This document shows positions 29,216-39,393 of a DNA stretch of 64,000 nucleotides, piece by piece. Positions within the stretch are counted from its first letter, which is position 1. The number at the start of each line of letters is the position of its first letter. Location: positions 434,001 through 498,000 of the forward strand of contig NZ_QVIO01000001.1 of the NCBI RefSeq assembly GCF_003416895.1, written 5' to 3'. This DNA is from Duganella sp. BJB476. Its GTDB lineage: Bacteria > Pseudomonadota > Gammaproteobacteria > Burkholderiales > Burkholderiaceae_D. The translations under genes and the position numbers were made by a program. The notes below the pieces were generated by a model. The model saw only the letters and a program-made list of their open reading frames with translations. It was not told the origin of the DNA and did no database searches.

Positions 29216-30487
29216 ATGAACACCAGAGCACTATCAACCACCCGGCAGGAGGGATTCTTCTCCTGGTTCCACGCATTGACCGGCAAGGAGCGCCGCACCT
29301 TCTGGAGCTGCAAGATCGGCTACGCGCTCGACGCGATGGACACGCAATTCCTCAGCTTCGTGATCCCGACGCTGATCGCCACCTGGGGCCTGTCCAAGGG
29401 CGACGCCGGCTTGATCGGCACCGTCACCTTGCTGACCTCCGCCGCCGGCGGCTGGATCGCCGGCATCCTGTCGGACCGCATCGGCCGCGTCAAGACGCTG
29501 CAATTGACCATCCTGTGGTTCGCCTTCTTCACGGTGCTGTGCGGGCTGGCGCAGAACTTCACCCAGCTGCTGGTGGCCCGTGGCCTGATGGGTTTCGGCA
29601 TGGGCGGCGAGTGGACCGCCGGCGCCATCCTGATCGGCGAGGTGATACGCGCCAAGGACCGCGGCAAGGCGGTCGGCATGGTGCAGGCGGGATGGGCGAT
29701 CGGCTGGGGCGTGTCGGCGCTGCTGTATGCGCTGATGTTCTCGCTGCTGCCGCCTGAGTGGGCATGGCGCTCGCTGTTCCTGCTGGGGATATTGCCGGCG
29801 CTGTTCGTGATCTTCATCCGCCGCTTTGTCGACGAGCCGGAAGTGTTCGTGGCGCAGCAGAAGGCGGTAGCGCCGGAGGACCGCGCCTCGTTCGCCCAGA
29901 TCTTCGCACCCAAGATGCTGAGCACCACCTTGCGTGCCGTGCTGCTGACCACCGGCGCCCAAGGCGGCTACTACGCCATCACCACCTGGCTGCCGACCTT
30001 CCTCAAGACCGAACGTCACCTGACGGTGCTGGGCACCGGCGGCTACCTGGCGATGGTGATCGTCGGCTCGTATGTGGGCTACATCGTCAGCGCCTTCCTG
30101 ACCGACTACCTGGGCCGCAAGAAGAACTTCATCCTGTTCGCCACCGGCTCGCTGTGCATCGCCCTGGCCTACACCCGCTTGCCGGTGACGGACAGTGTGA
30201 TGCTGTTCCTCGGCTTCCCGCTGGGCTTCTGCGTATCCGGCGTGTTCAGCGGCATGGGCGCTTTCCTGACCGAGTTGTTCCCGACTTCGATACGCGGCTC
30301 GGGCCAGGGCTTCAGCTACAACATGGGCCGCGCCATCGGCTCGCTGTTCCCGCTGATGATAGGCCTGAGCAGCCAGTCGATGGCGCTGGGCGAGGCGATC
30401 GGCGTGTTCGCCGGCACCGCCTACGGCGTGATGATCCTGGCCGCGCTGACGCTGCCCGAAACCGCTGGCAAACAACTTGAATCCTGA
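29216..30487 (+). CDS. MFS transporter, likely for 5-oxoproline or a related acid
   Basis: 423 residues with about 12 membrane spans. It has the MFS motif 'GWIAGILSDRIGRVKT' and 'GFGMGGEWTAGAILIGE', typical of the sialic-acid/aromatic-acid (AAHS or SHS) carriers. Ribosome site AGGGGA upstream; the next gene starts 22 bases after its stop. Its place between a D-glutamate-cyclase-like gene and a 5-oxoprolinase suggests uptake of 5-oxoproline, D-glutamate or a similar compound. Substrate not proven. Confidence 0.88.
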   Translation: MNTRALSTTRQEGFFSWFHALTGKERRTFWSCKIGYALDAMDTQFLSFVIPTLIATWGLSKGDAGLIGTVTLLTSAAGGWIAGILSDRIGRVKTLQLTILWFAFFTVLCGLAQNFTQLLVARGLMGFGMGGEWTAGAILIGEVIRAKDRGKAVGMVQAGWAIGWGVSALLYALMFSLLPPEWAWRSLFLLGILPALFVIFIRRFVDEPEVFVAQQKAVAPEDRASFAQIFAPKMLSTTLRAVLLTTGAQGGYYAITTWLPTFLKTERHLTVLGTGGYLAMVIVGSYVGYIVSAFLTDYLGRKKNFILFATGSLCIALAYTRLPVTDSVMLFLGFPLGFCVSGVFSGMGAFLTELFPTSIRGSGQGFSYNMGRAIGSLFPLMIGLSSQSMALGEAIGVFAGTAYGVMILAALTLPETAGKQLES

Positions 30488-30509
30488 TTGAGACTGTAGA
30501 GGCAACATC

Positions 30510-33500
30510 ATGAAAAACGACATCCCCGCTCAACAACTTCGCTGGCAGTTCTGGGTCGATCGCGGCGGCACCTTCACCGACATCGTCGCGCGCCGTCCGG
30601 ACGGCAAGCTGGTCACGCACAAGCTGCTGTCCGAATACCCGGAGCGCTACGACGACGCCGTCACGCAAGGCATGCGCGACCTGCTCGGGCTGAAGACGGG
30701 CGATCCGCTGCCTGCCGATCAGATCGAAGTGATCAAAATGGGCACCACCGTCGCCACCAACGCGCTGCTGGAGCGCAAGGGCGCGCGCACCGCGCTGGCC
30801 ATCACGCGCGGCTTCGCCGACCAGCTACGCATCGGCTACCAGGACCGGCCGGACATCTTCGCCATGCACATCGAGCTGCCGGACCTGATCTACGAGAAAG
30901 TGATCGAGATCGACGAACGCATCGGCGCGCGTGGCGAGGTGCTGCAAGCGCCGGACGAGGAGTGCCTGCGCGGCCAGCTGGTGGCTTTGCGCGCCATGGG
31001 CATCGACGCCATCGCCATCGTGTTGATGCACGCCTATCGTTACCCTCAGCACGAGCAGCGGCTGCGGGCGCTGGCCGAGGAGACGGGCTTCACGCAGATC
31101 TCGGTCAGCCACCAGGTCAGCCCCTTGATGAAAATCGTCGGCCGTGGCGACACGACCGTGGTGGACGCCTACCTGTCGCCGGTGCTGCGCGACTACGTGT
31201 CGCGGGTGTCGGCCGATACGGGCGATGTGCGCATCATGTTCATGCAGTCCAACGGCGGCCTGACCGACGCCGGCCGCTTCCAGGGCAAGGACGCGATCCT
31301 GTCCGGTCCCGCCGGCGGCATCGTCGGCGCGGTCAAGAGCTGCGAGGCGATCGGCCTGAAACAGGTGATCGGTTTCGACATGGGCGGCACCTCGACCGAC
31401 GTCGCCCACTACGACGGCGCCTACGAGCGCGTGTTCGAGACCGTGGTGGCCGGCGTGCGGGTGCGCGCGCCGATGATGCACATCCATACCGTGGCGGCGG
31501 GCGGCGGCTCGATCTGCAGCTTCGAGAACGGTCGCTTCAAGGTCGGCCCGGAATCGGCCGGCGCCAATCCGGGCCCGGCCAGCTACCGCAAGGGCGGCCC
31601 GCTGACCGTCACCGACTGCAACGTGATGCTGGGCCGTATCCAGCCGGAGCACTTCCCGCGCGTGTTCGGCCCAAATGGCGACCAGCCGCTGGACCGCGAC
31701 GTCGTGGTGCGCGCCTTCGGCGAACTGTCCGAGAAGATCGCCCGTGAAACCGGCACCCGGCTGTCGCCGTCCGCCGTGGCCGACGGCTTCCTGGCGGTGG
31801 CGGTCGATAACATGGCGCAGGCGATCAAGTCGATCTCGGTGGAGCGCGGCTATGACGTCAGCCGCTACGCCATGTGCTGCTTCGGCGGCGCCGGCGGCCA
31901 GCATGCCTGCCGCGTGGCCGATGTGCTGGGTATGACCAAGATCGTCATCCACCCGTTCGCCGGCGTGCTGTCGGCCTTCGGCATGGGCCTGGCCGACATC
32001 CGCGCCATGCGCGAAGGCGCGGTCGAGCAGCCGCTCAGCGACGCCACGCTGGCCGAACTGGGACCGCAGCTAGTGGCGCTGGCGCGCGACGCCGCCACCG
32101 AACTGCTGGAGCAGCAGGTGGCGCAGGAAGACATCCGCGTCGAACTGTGCGCGCGGCTGAAGTATCAGGACAGCGATTCCGCCTTCGTCATCCCGTTGGC
32201 CAGCATGGCAGAGATGAGCGAGGCCTTTGCGGCGCTGTATCGCGGCCGTTTCGGCTTCGTCATGGAAGGCCAGCCGCTGGTGATCGAATCGGTATCGGCC
32301 GAAGCGATTGGCGCGGGCGACGGCGCCGACTTCGTCATCGAAGTGCCGGCCGGTGGTGGTTCTGATTCGCCGGGCCGCGTCTACAGCTACGTCGACGGCC
32401 AGACCGTGCCAATCGCGCTGCACGTGCGCGCCGAGCTGCCGGTGGGCAGCCGCGTCGTCGGTCCGGCGCTGATCCGCGAGGAGATCGCCACCACCGTGGT
32501 GGACGCCGGCTGGAGCGCGCGCGTGCTGCCCGACCACTCGCTGATGCTGGAGCGCAGCGTGGCCGCCGGCAGCGCGCACAAGATGACCACCGCCGTGCAC
32601 CCGATCCACCTGGAGATCTTCAACAACCTGTTCATGGCGATCGCCAAGCAGATGGGCACCACGCTGGAGAACACCGCCTACTCGGTCAACATGAAGGAGC
32701 GACTGGACTTCTCCTGCGCCATCTTCGACCGCGAGGGCAACCTGATCGCCAACGCGCCGCACATCCCGGTGCATCTGGGCTCGATGAGCGACAGCGTGCT
32801 GTGCGTGATTCGCCAGCATGCGACTTCGATGTCGCCCGGCGACGCCTATGTGCTCAACGTGCCTTACAACGGCGGCACCCACCTGCCGGACATCACCATC
32901 GTCTGCCCGGTGTACGGCGACGGCGACGCGCCGATGTTCTACGTCGCCGCGCGCGGCCACCACGGCGACGTCGGCGGCATCACGCCCGGCTCCATGCCAC
33001 CGAACAGCACCAGCATCCTGGAAGAGGGCGTCCTGCTCGATAACATCAAGATCGTCGACAAAGGCGTGTTCCTGGAGCCGCTGGTGCGCGAGCTGTTTGG
33101 CGCCGGCCCCTGGCCGAGCCGTAACATCGACCAGAACATCGCCGACCTGATCGCCCAGCTGGGCGCCTGCGAGACCGGCGCCAACGAACTGCTGAAGGCC
33201 ACCACCTGCTACGGCGAAGACGTGGTGCTGGCCTACATGCAGCACGTGCAGGACAACGCCGAAGCGGCGGTGCGCAAGGCCATCGGCGGCCTGCGCGACG
33301 CCAGCTTCGCCTACGAGATGGACGATGGCGCGATGCTGAAAGTGAAGCTGACCATCGACCACGCCAGCCGCAGCGCCACGGTGGATTTCACCGGCACCAG
33401 CGAGCAGCGGCCGACCAACTTCAACGCACCGCTGTCGGTCTGCAAGGCCGCCGTGCTGTACGTGTTCCGCACGCTGATCGACAGCGACATTCCGATGAAC

Positions 33501-34121
33501 GAGGGTGTGCTCAAGCCGCTCAAGCTGATCATCCCGGAAGGCTCGATGCTCAACCCGCGCTATCCGGCGGCGGTGGTGGCCGGTAACGTCGAAGTGTCGC
33601 AGTACGTCACCGACGCGCTGTACGGCGCGCTGGGCGTGATGTCGGCCTCGCAGGGCACGATGAACAACTTCACCTTCGGGAACGCGGAGCACCAGTACTA
33701 CGAAACCATCGCCGGCGGTTCCGGTGCGGGGCCGGGCTTCGACGGCACGGCCGCCGTGCAGACCCACATGACCAACTCGCGCATGACCGATCCGGAGGTG
33801 CTGGAGTGGCGCTTCCCGGTGCTGGTGGAAACCCACGCCATCCGTCGCGGCAGTGGCGGCGAAGGCGCGCAGCGGGGCGGCGACGGTGCACTGCGCCGCA
33901 TCCGCTTCCTGGAGGCGATGACGGCCAACATCCTGGCCGGCCACCGTCGCATCGCGCCGTTCGGGCTGGAAGGCGCGATGCCCGGAGCGCTGGGCCGCAA
34001 CTGGGTCGAACGCGGCGATGGCACGGTAGAGGAATTCGGCGCCACGCACACCGCCGAGATGCAGGCCGGCGACGTGTTCGCCATCGAGACGCCGGGTGGC
34101 GGCGGTTTCGGTACCAAGTAA
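30510..34121 (+). CDS. 5-oxoprolinase / hydantoinase A-B fusion (ATP-dependent)
   Basis: 1203 residues, close to eukaryotic 5-oxoprolinase length (about 1290). The N-terminal HyuA-like half has the ATP-binding '[18 protein letters not shown]', '[15 protein letters not shown]', '[11 protein letters not shown]' and '[14 protein letters not shown]'. From about residue 690 comes the HyuB-like half ('[16 protein letters not shown]', '[16 protein letters not shown]', '[10 protein letters not shown]', ending 'ETPGGGGFG'). Predicted to open 5-oxoproline to glutamate with ATP hydrolysis; hydantoins or acetophenone-type substrates are alternatives. Translated from the same operon as the MFS carrier. 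Confidence 0.92.
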   Translation: MKNDIPAQQLRWQFWVDRGGTFTDIVARRPDGKLVTHKLLSEYPERYDDAVTQGMRDLLGLKTGDPLPADQIEVIKMGTTVATNALLERKGARTALAITRGFADQLRIGYQDRPDIFAMHIELPDLIYEKVIEIDERIGARGEVLQAPDEECLRGQLVALRAMGIDAIAIVLMHAYRYPQHEQRLRALAEETGFTQISVSHQVSPLMKIVGRGDTTVVDAYLSPVLRDYVSRVSADTGDVRIMFMQSNGGLTDAGRFQGKDAILSGPAGGIVGAVKSCEAIGLKQVIGFDMGGTSTDVAHYDGAYERVFETVVAGVRVRAPMMHIHTVAAGGGSICSFENGRFKVGPESAGANPGPASYRKGGPLTVTDCNVMLGRIQPEHFPRVFGPNGDQPLDRDVVVRAFGELSEKIARETGTRLSPSAVADGFLAVAVDNMAQAIKSISVERGYDVSRYAMCCFGGAGGQHACRVADVLGMTKIVIHPFAGVLSAFGMGLADIRAMREGAVEQPLSDATLAELGPQLVALARDAATELLEQQVAQEDIRVELCARLKYQDSDSAFVIPLASMAEMSEAFAALYRGRFGFVMEGQPLVIESVSAEAIGAGDGADFVIEVPAGGGSDSPGRVYSYVDGQTVPIALHVRAELPVGSRVVGPALIREEIATTVVDAGWSARVLPDHSLMLERSVAAGSAHKMTTAVHPIHLEIFNNLFMAIAKQMGTTLENTAYSVNMKERLDFSCAIFDREGNLIANAPHIPVHLGSMSDSVLCVIRQHATSMSPGDAYVLNVPYNGGTHLPDITIVCPVYGDGDAPMFYVAARGHHGDVGGITPGSMPPNSTSILEEGVLLDNIKIVDKGVFLEPLVRELFGAGPWPSRNIDQNIADLIAQLGACETGANELLKATTCYGEDVVLAYMQHVQDNAEAAVRKAIGGLRDASFAYEMDDGAMLKVKLTIDHASRSATVDFTGTSEQRPTNFNAPLSVCKAAVLYVFRTLIDSDIPMNEGVLKPLKLIIPEGSMLNPRYPAAVVAGNVEVSQYVTDALYGALGVMSASQGTMNNFTFGNAEHQYYETIAGGSGAGPGFDGTAAVQTHMTNSRMTDPEVLEWRFPVLVETHAIRRGSGGEGAQRGGDGALRRIRFLEAMTANILAGHRRIAPFGLEGAMPGALGRNWVERGDGTVEEFGATHTAEMQAGDVFAIETPGGGGFGTK

Positions 34122-34142
34122 GCAAACCAACTGGAGATAAAA

Positions 34143-35219
34143 ATGAAAAAAACGATGTTTGCGCTCACGCTGGGCGCATTGACGGGGACAGTGGCAGCAC
34201 AATCGAACGTGACGGTGTACGGCATCGTCGACATGGCGGTGGTACGTGAGAGCGGTGGCGTTGGCGCCGCCGCGTCCAGCACCAAGCTGACCAGCGGCGT
34301 TGAATCGGGCTCGCGCCTGGGCTTCAAGGGCACCGAGGATCTGGGCGACGGCCTGTCCGCCATCTTCCTGCTGGAGAACGGCTTCCAGGCCGATACCGGC
34401 GCGATGGGGCAGGGCGGCTTGCTGTTCGGCCGCCAGGCCTACGTCGGCTTGCAGAGCAAGACGGCCGGCACGCTGACCCTGGGCCGCCAGTACACGCCGC
34501 AGTACCTGGCGGTGGCTGCGGTCGATCCCTTCGGCTCCGGCACGGCGGGCGACACCAAGAACCTGATGGCCTCCACCGGCAATAGCGCCAGCCGCATGGA
34601 CAATGCGGTCAAGTACGCGTCGCCGGTGGTCAACGGCTTCAATGCGGAACTGGTCTACGGCGTCGGCGAGGTGGCAGGCGACAGCACGGCGCAGCGCCAG
34701 CTCGGCGGCGCGATCGCCTACACCAGCGGCCCGCTGGTGGTACGCCTCGCGCATCACAACCGCAACAACGACACCGCCACGCTGAAGAACACCAGCAGCG
34801 CCAAGAACTCCGTGCTGACGGCGCTGTACGACTTCGGCGTGGCGAAGGCGCACTTTGCCTACGGCGTCGACAAAGGCCTGAACAGCGCCTTGCCGCGCAA
34901 CCTGAACAACCCGTTCGGCTACGCGGTGGCGCCGACACCGTCCATCGACAGCAGCGTGGTGCTGCTGGGCGTGACGGTGCCGCAGGGGATGGGCACGTGG
35001 CTGGCCTCCTACATCCGCAAGAACGACAAGACCAGCTTCAACCAGGACGCGCAGCAGCTGGCGGCCGGCTATCGCTACTACCTGTCCAAACGGACGGATT
35101 TATACGGGGTGTATGCTTACATCCGCAATAAGAACGGCGCCGGCTACACAGTCGGCAGCGCGATCGAAGGCGGCACCGGCAATCGCGGCCTCAATCTCGG
35201 CATTCGTCACATTTTCTAA
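34143..35219 (+). CDS. Gram-negative porin (Burkholderia-type)
   Basis: 358 residues. Signal peptide 'MKKTMFALTLGALTGTVAAQ', then a 16-strand beta-barrel with the family beginning 'SNVTVYGIVDMAVV', 'GSRLGFKGTEDLGDGL', 'GRQAYVGLQS' and 'LTLGRQYTP', ending in an aromatic 'GIRHIF' for BAM assembly. It lies 21 bases behind the 5-oxoprolinase gene, so is probably the outer-membrane entry route for the module's substrate. Confidence 0.94.
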   Translation: MKKTMFALTLGALTGTVAAQSNVTVYGIVDMAVVRESGGVGAAASSTKLTSGVESGSRLGFKGTEDLGDGLSAIFLLENGFQADTGAMGQGGLLFGRQAYVGLQSKTAGTLTLGRQYTPQYLAVAAVDPFGSGTAGDTKNLMASTGNSASRMDNAVKYASPVVNGFNAELVYGVGEVAGDSTAQRQLGGAIAYTSGPLVVRLAHHNRNNDTATLKNTSSAKNSVLTALYDFGVAKAHFAYGVDKGLNSALPRNLNNPFGYAVAPTPSIDSSVVLLGVTVPQGMGTWLASYIRKNDKTSFNQDAQQLAAGYRYYLSKRTDLYGVYAYIRNKNGAGYTVGSAIEGGTGNRGLNLGIRHIF

Positions 35220-35228
35220 GGAGCGGTC

Positions 35229-35693
35229 ATGAAAAAACTATTCACGGTTATGTTTGCTGGGCTGATGATGCTGACGGCGCTGGGGACGAGCGCGGCGGAG
35301 AAGGGGACGGCCGATGAAGCGGTGGCGATGGTCAAGAAAGCCGCCGAGTTCCTGAAGAAGAACGGCAAGGAAAAGGCCTTCGCCGAGTTCAATAATCCCA
35401 AGGGGCAGTTCATTCAGAAGGATCTGTACATCTTCGCCTTCGGCGCCAATGGCGATGGCGTCGAGCTGGCCAACGGCGCCAACATCAAGCTGGTCGGCAA
35501 GAACGTGCTGGAGATGAAGGATGCAGATGGCAAGTTCCTGATCAAGGACATCCTGGCGCTGGGCATGGGCAAGGAAGGCAAGGGGTGGGTCGATTACAAA
35601 TGGCCCAATCCCAGCACCGGCACGGTCGACGGCAAGCGCACCTATGTCGAGCGCGTGGACGACGTCGTAATCGGTTGTGGTATTTACAAGTAG
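35229..35693 (+). CDS. Periplasmic single-Cache-domain protein
   Basis: 154 residues. Signal peptide (1-23, ending SAA), then a Cache fold: 'AVAMVKKAAEFLKKNGKEK', 'KDLYIFAFGANGDGVELANG', 'GWVDYKWPNP', ending 'VIGCGIYK'. Free-standing Cache proteins of this type bind small ligands but are not enzymes. It lies 9 bases after the porin gene, so it may be a binding or sensing component for the same substrate. A hairpin follows at 35706. Confidence 0.88.
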   Translation: MKKLFTVMFAGLMMLTALGTSAAEKGTADEAVAMVKKAAEFLKKNGKEKAFAEFNNPKGQFIQKDLYIFAFGANGDGVELANGANIKLVGKNVLEMKDADGKFLIKDILALGMGKEGKGWVDYKWPNPSTGTVDGKRTYVERVDDVVIGCGIYK

Positions 35694-35705
35694 GAATAGC
35701 TGGCG

Positions 35706-35732
35706 GGAGTGGGTTGTTTCCACTCCTATATT
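35706..35732 (+). terminator. Possible terminator after the 5-oxoproline module
   Basis: Stem GGAGTGG / CCACTCC with a 7-base loop, followed by TATATTT rather than a pure U-run. Placed 12 bases after the Cache gene stop. It marks the operon end plausibly but weakly. Confidence 0.5.
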
Positions 35733-35825
35733 TCAAAATGTAAAAAATAGGTTGCAATGGGGCAATTCCCAAACTATGATGAAGTTATAAGAGACCCAGA
35801 TAACGTCTACATTATAGGTGGTGAA

Positions 35826-36605
35826 ATGCTACTCACTGAGCACACTGCCGTCACGATCCGTAGAGGACCGCCACGGCCCCAAGACGCGATAGGCCAGATC
35901 CCCGCCGCCGCGAATTCGTATGACATGACGACCGAGGACGATATCGGCGATGCATTGACTTCCCTGGCCGCGAGCGGCGATGCGATCTCGATGTACGTGA
36001 GCGGTGTCCGAGAGCCGGTGCTTGGACGCATACTTTCAGTCGATCCCGAGAACCCGCATTTCGTGATGGAATTGAACGAAGGCTCAGTTCTCCCGCCTGG
36101 AAAAGTCACCTTTGTCACCGTCCTGAGTAATGCGAAGATTCAATTTCGCCTGACTAATCAGGATTGGAAATCGCTGCCCGACCAGCCGCATCTGATCCCG
36201 ATGATATTCCCGGAAACCTGTGCGGTGCTGAACCGGCGCGCGTTCGAGCGCGTGGAAACGCCGCTGGGCGTCACCTTCACGGCCTCGTTCGAGGTGAACA
36301 GCAAGATGTATGAGCTGCCCATCTACGATTTCGCGCAGGGTGGCATGGGCCTGCGCTGCACCAAGAGCGCGACCAAGGGTTTGCTCAAGGGCCGCAAGCT
36401 GGTGGAGGTGCGGCTGGAACTGGAATCGGAATCGGAGTCGGAATCCGTCGTCGTCGCGGAAATGGAAATCCGGGTCACGCGCTCGGTCCGTTCATTCCTG
36501 CTGGGCGAACAGCTGCATGTCGGCTGCATGTTCACCCAGGTGTCGCCGGAAGCGGAAAACGATATCAAGACCCTGCTCAAGCACATCAACCACGCCACGA
36601 CGTAG
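35826..36605 (+). CDS. YcgR-like PilZ-domain flagellar brake protein
   Basis: 259 residues from ATG 35826, which has an AGGTGG site 4 bases upstream; a longer frame from 35757 lacks one. A YcgR N-terminal domain is followed by a C-terminal PilZ domain with the c-di-GMP arginines in 'NRRAFERVE' (RxxxR) and 'DFAQGGMGLRC' in place of D-x-S-x-x-G. In known systems YcgR bound to c-di-GMP slows the flagellar motor. It lies far from the main motility block. A Glu/Ser run (about residues 220-230) is unusual. Confidence 0.83.
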   Translation: MLLTEHTAVTIRRGPPRPQDAIGQIPAAANSYDMTTEDDIGDALTSLAASGDAISMYVSGVREPVLGRILSVDPENPHFVMELNEGSVLPPGKVTFVTVLSNAKIQFRLTNQDWKSLPDQPHLIPMIFPETCAVLNRRAFERVETPLGVTFTASFEVNSKMYELPIYDFAQGGMGLRCTKSATKGLLKGRKLVEVRLELESESESESVVVAEMEIRVTRSVRSFLLGEQLHVGCMFTQVSPEAENDIKTLLKHINHATT

Positions 36606-36609
36606 CGGC

Positions 36610-37089
36610 TTAGTACTTGAGCGAACGCCGCATCACCAGCGGCGGCGGTTCCAACGGATTGGCGTGGGAGTATTCAAGCTCTTCAGCCAGTTCGAATTCG
36701 AAGGCGGTGTAGAAGTCGATCAGCTTGGGCTGGTCGCTGCGCACGGCCAGCCGCACTTCCTCCACGCCGCTCGCCAGGCCGTGATGGATCACCGCCTCCA
36801 GCAGATGTTGCGACAGATTGCCGCCCCGATGCTGCGGCAGCACGCCCATGCGGCAGATCTCCCACACGTCAGGCTCCGCATCGAGCGGCAGCCAGCGCAC
36901 CGAACCCACCGGCTGTTCATCGACCAGCAAAACAAAACCGCCGCCATCGCGCAGGTGTTCTGCAACGAGGACGGCGGTTTCGCGGTGGCCGCTGGAAGTG
37001 ACGCTGACCTTGCCGGCCCACGCGGCGCGCGTGAGGTCGGCAATCAGCTTGGCATCGTCATTCCGTGCTTCCCGAACCACGATGTTCAT
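36610..37089 (-). CDS. GNAT-family N-acetyltransferase
   Basis: 159 residues. GNAT fold with the acetyl-CoA pyrophosphate loop 'MGVLPQHRGGNLSQHLL' and a preceding strand 'EPDVWEICRM', plus a final 'FYTAFEFE' beta segment. Acceptor unknown. It lies 10 bases downstream of metG and shares its direction, so it is probably co-transcribed. Confidence 0.88.
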   Translation of the reverse strand: MNIVVREARNDDAKLIADLTRAAWAGKVSVTSSGHRETAVLVAEHLRDGGGFVLLVDEQPVGSVRWLPLDAEPDVWEICRMGVLPQHRGGNLSQHLLEAVIHHGLASGVEEVRLAVRSDQPKLIDFYTAFEFELAEELEYSHANPLEPPPLVMRRSLKY

Positions 37090-37099
37090 CGGCCGGCCC

Positions 37100-39271
37100 T
37101 TAGCGGATGCGCATGCCTGGCTCAGCGCCCGGCCATGGGTTGAGGATGTAGATGCCTGGATTGGCTTTCTCGTCCTTGGCCGAACCGGCCAGCACCATGC
37201 CTTCGGATACTCCGAACTTCATCTTGCGCGGCGCCAGGTTGGCTACCATCACGGTCAGCTTGCCGACCAGTTCTTCTGGCTGATACATGGACTTGATGCC
37301 GGAGAAGACATTGCGCAGGCGGCCTTCGCCCACATCCAAGGTCAGGCGCAGCAGCTTGTCCGAACCGTCGACGTGCTCGCAGTTGACGATCTTGGCCACG
37401 CGCAGGTCGATCTTGACGAAGTCGTCGATGCTGATCTGCGGCGCCAGTTCTTCCACGCCTTCCGGCATCGGCAGCGCCGGTGCGGCTGGTACTGCGGCGG
37501 CCTGCTTGGCCGGCTTGGCGGCGACCGCTGGAGCGGCCGCAGCGGCAGCTTGCTGCGCCGGCGCATCGAACAGGTCTTCAATCATTTTCGCATCGACGCG
37601 CGTCATCAGGTGCGCGTAGGCGCCGATGGTACGGCCCAGCATCGCGCTCGACACTACGCCGCTGGCGACGTCGGTATCGGCCCACAGCAGCTGCTCGTCG
37701 TTGAGGAACTTGGAGACATTGGCGGCCACACCCGGCAGCACCGGCGACAGCAAGATGGTCAGCTGGCGGAACAGGATCAGCGCGGTGGTGCAGACGTCGT
37801 GCAACTCGGCCAGCTTGGCGTCGTCCTTGGCCAGGATCCACGGCTTGTTCTCGTCGACGTACTGGTTGGTGATGTCGGCGATCTCCATGATCTCGCGCAG
37901 CGCCTTGCCGAACTCGCGCGCCTCGAAATTGGCGGCGATGCTGGCCTGGCGCTCGACGCCGTCAGCGGTGATCAGCGCGCGCTTGATCCAGCCCTGCGCG
38001 CCTTCGGACAGCGACGAGGCCAGCTTGCCGTCGAACTTCTTGGCGATGAAGCCGGCGCAGCGCGAAGCGATGTTGACGTACTTGCCGATCAAGTCGCTGT
38101 TGACGCGGGCCACGAAGTCGTCGCCGGTGAAGTCCAGGTCTTCCACCTTGGAGTTCAGCTTGAAGGCGATGTAGTAGCGCAGCCATTCCGGGTTCATGCC
38201 CAGGTTCAGGTAGCGCAGCGGCGAGATGCCGGTGCCGCGCGACTTGGACATTTTTTCGTTGTTGACGGTCAGGTGGCCGTGCACGTTGACCTTGAGCTTG
38301 TCGATCACCGGATGACCGGCGAAGTTCAGCATGGCAGGCCAGAACAGCAGGTGGAAGGAGACGATGTCCTTGCCGATGAAGTGGATCTGTTCGGTGCCCG
38401 GGTCTTGCAGCAGGGCGTCGTAGTCGATGCCCTTTTTCTCGCAGTAGTTTTTCAGGCTGGCCAGGTAGCCGACCGGCGCGTCCAGCCACACGTAGAAGAA
38501 CTTGCCCGGCGCGTCAGGAATCGGGATGCCGAAGTAAGGCGCGTCGCGCGAGATATCCCAGTCGGCCAGCTTTTCGCCGGCTTCGCCCAGCCATTCGCTG
38601 ACCTTGTTGACCATTTCCGGCTGCAGGCGGCCAGGCGTGTTCAGCCAGTCCTTGAGGAACTGGTAGCAGCGCGGGTCGGACAGCTTGAAGAAGTACTGCT
38701 CAGAGTCCTTCAAGATCGGCGTGGCGTTGGTGAACACCGAGAACGGGTTGATCAGCTCGGTCGGCTGGTAGGCCGCGCCGCACACTTCGCAGTTGTCGCC
38801 GTACTGGTCCTTGGCGTGGCAGGTCGGGCACTCGCCCTTGATGTTGCGGTCCGCCAGGAACATGCCTTTGACCGGGTCGTAGAAGCGCGGCACGATCTTG
38901 GTCTGGATCAGGCCGTTGTCGCGCAGCTTGCGGTAGATGCCCTGCGACAGTTCGACGTTTTCCGGCGAATCGGTCGAATACCAGTTGTCAAAGGCGATAT
39001 GGAAACCGTCCAGGTATTGGGCGCGGCCGGCGGCGATCTTGGCCACGAATTCCTGCGGCGTGATGCCTTCCTTTTCGGCGGCGATCATGATCGGCGTGCC
39101 GTGGGTGTCGTCGGCGCCGACAAAGTGCACCACGCGCTGGGCGTCGCCGTCGCGCTGCATTCGCTGGAACCGGACCCAGATGTCGGCCTGGATGTACTCC
39201 ATCATGTGGCCAATATGGAAAGCGGCGTTAGCGTAGGGCAGGGCAGTGGTGACGAACAGCTTGCGGGTCAT
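37100..39271 (-). CDS. metG: Methionyl-tRNA synthetase
   Basis: Charges initiator and elongator tRNA-Met. 723 residues from ATG 39271; a longer frame starting at 39304 would add a non-conserved leader. HIGH motif in '[15 protein letters not shown]', zinc knuckle '[18 protein letters not shown]', KMSKS in '[11 protein letters not shown]', then the anticodon-binding helices and an Ala-rich linker. The last 110 residues form the EMAPII/Trbp111-type tRNA-binding domain ('[13 protein letters not shown]'), so this is the long bacterial type. Divergent from apbC. Confidence 0.97.
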   Translation of the reverse strand: MTRKLFVTTALPYANAAFHIGHMMEYIQADIWVRFQRMQRDGDAQRVVHFVGADDTHGTPIMIAAEKEGITPQEFVAKIAAGRAQYLDGFHIAFDNWYSTDSPENVELSQGIYRKLRDNGLIQTKIVPRFYDPVKGMFLADRNIKGECPTCHAKDQYGDNCEVCGAAYQPTELINPFSVFTNATPILKDSEQYFFKLSDPRCYQFLKDWLNTPGRLQPEMVNKVSEWLGEAGEKLADWDISRDAPYFGIPIPDAPGKFFYVWLDAPVGYLASLKNYCEKKGIDYDALLQDPGTEQIHFIGKDIVSFHLLFWPAMLNFAGHPVIDKLKVNVHGHLTVNNEKMSKSRGTGISPLRYLNLGMNPEWLRYYIAFKLNSKVEDLDFTGDDFVARVNSDLIGKYVNIASRCAGFIAKKFDGKLASSLSEGAQGWIKRALITADGVERQASIAANFEAREFGKALREIMEIADITNQYVDENKPWILAKDDAKLAELHDVCTTALILFRQLTILLSPVLPGVAANVSKFLNDEQLLWADTDVASGVVSSAMLGRTIGAYAHLMTRVDAKMIEDLFDAPAQQAAAAAAPAVAAKPAKQAAAVPAAPALPMPEGVEELAPQISIDDFVKIDLRVAKIVNCEHVDGSDKLLRLTLDVGEGRLRNVFSGIKSMYQPEELVGKLTVMVANLAPRKMKFGVSEGMVLAGSAKDEKANPGIYILNPWPGAEPGMRIR

Positions 39272-39393
39272 GGTTGATGCACTTTGTGGGTGGAAAAAGA
39301 ACATTTTAACAGTGGAAGCCGCAACTGCACACGTCTGAGGGGTTTTCTGTCGCTATGCGCTAGAATGAGAGCACATTTTACGGAGAGAGTTAC

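Noticed and set aside
35733..35825. A sigma-28 promoter upstream of the YcgR-like gene
   Set aside because: A TGAAGTTA and a CAGATAAC are present, but the gap is 8 bases rather than 11.
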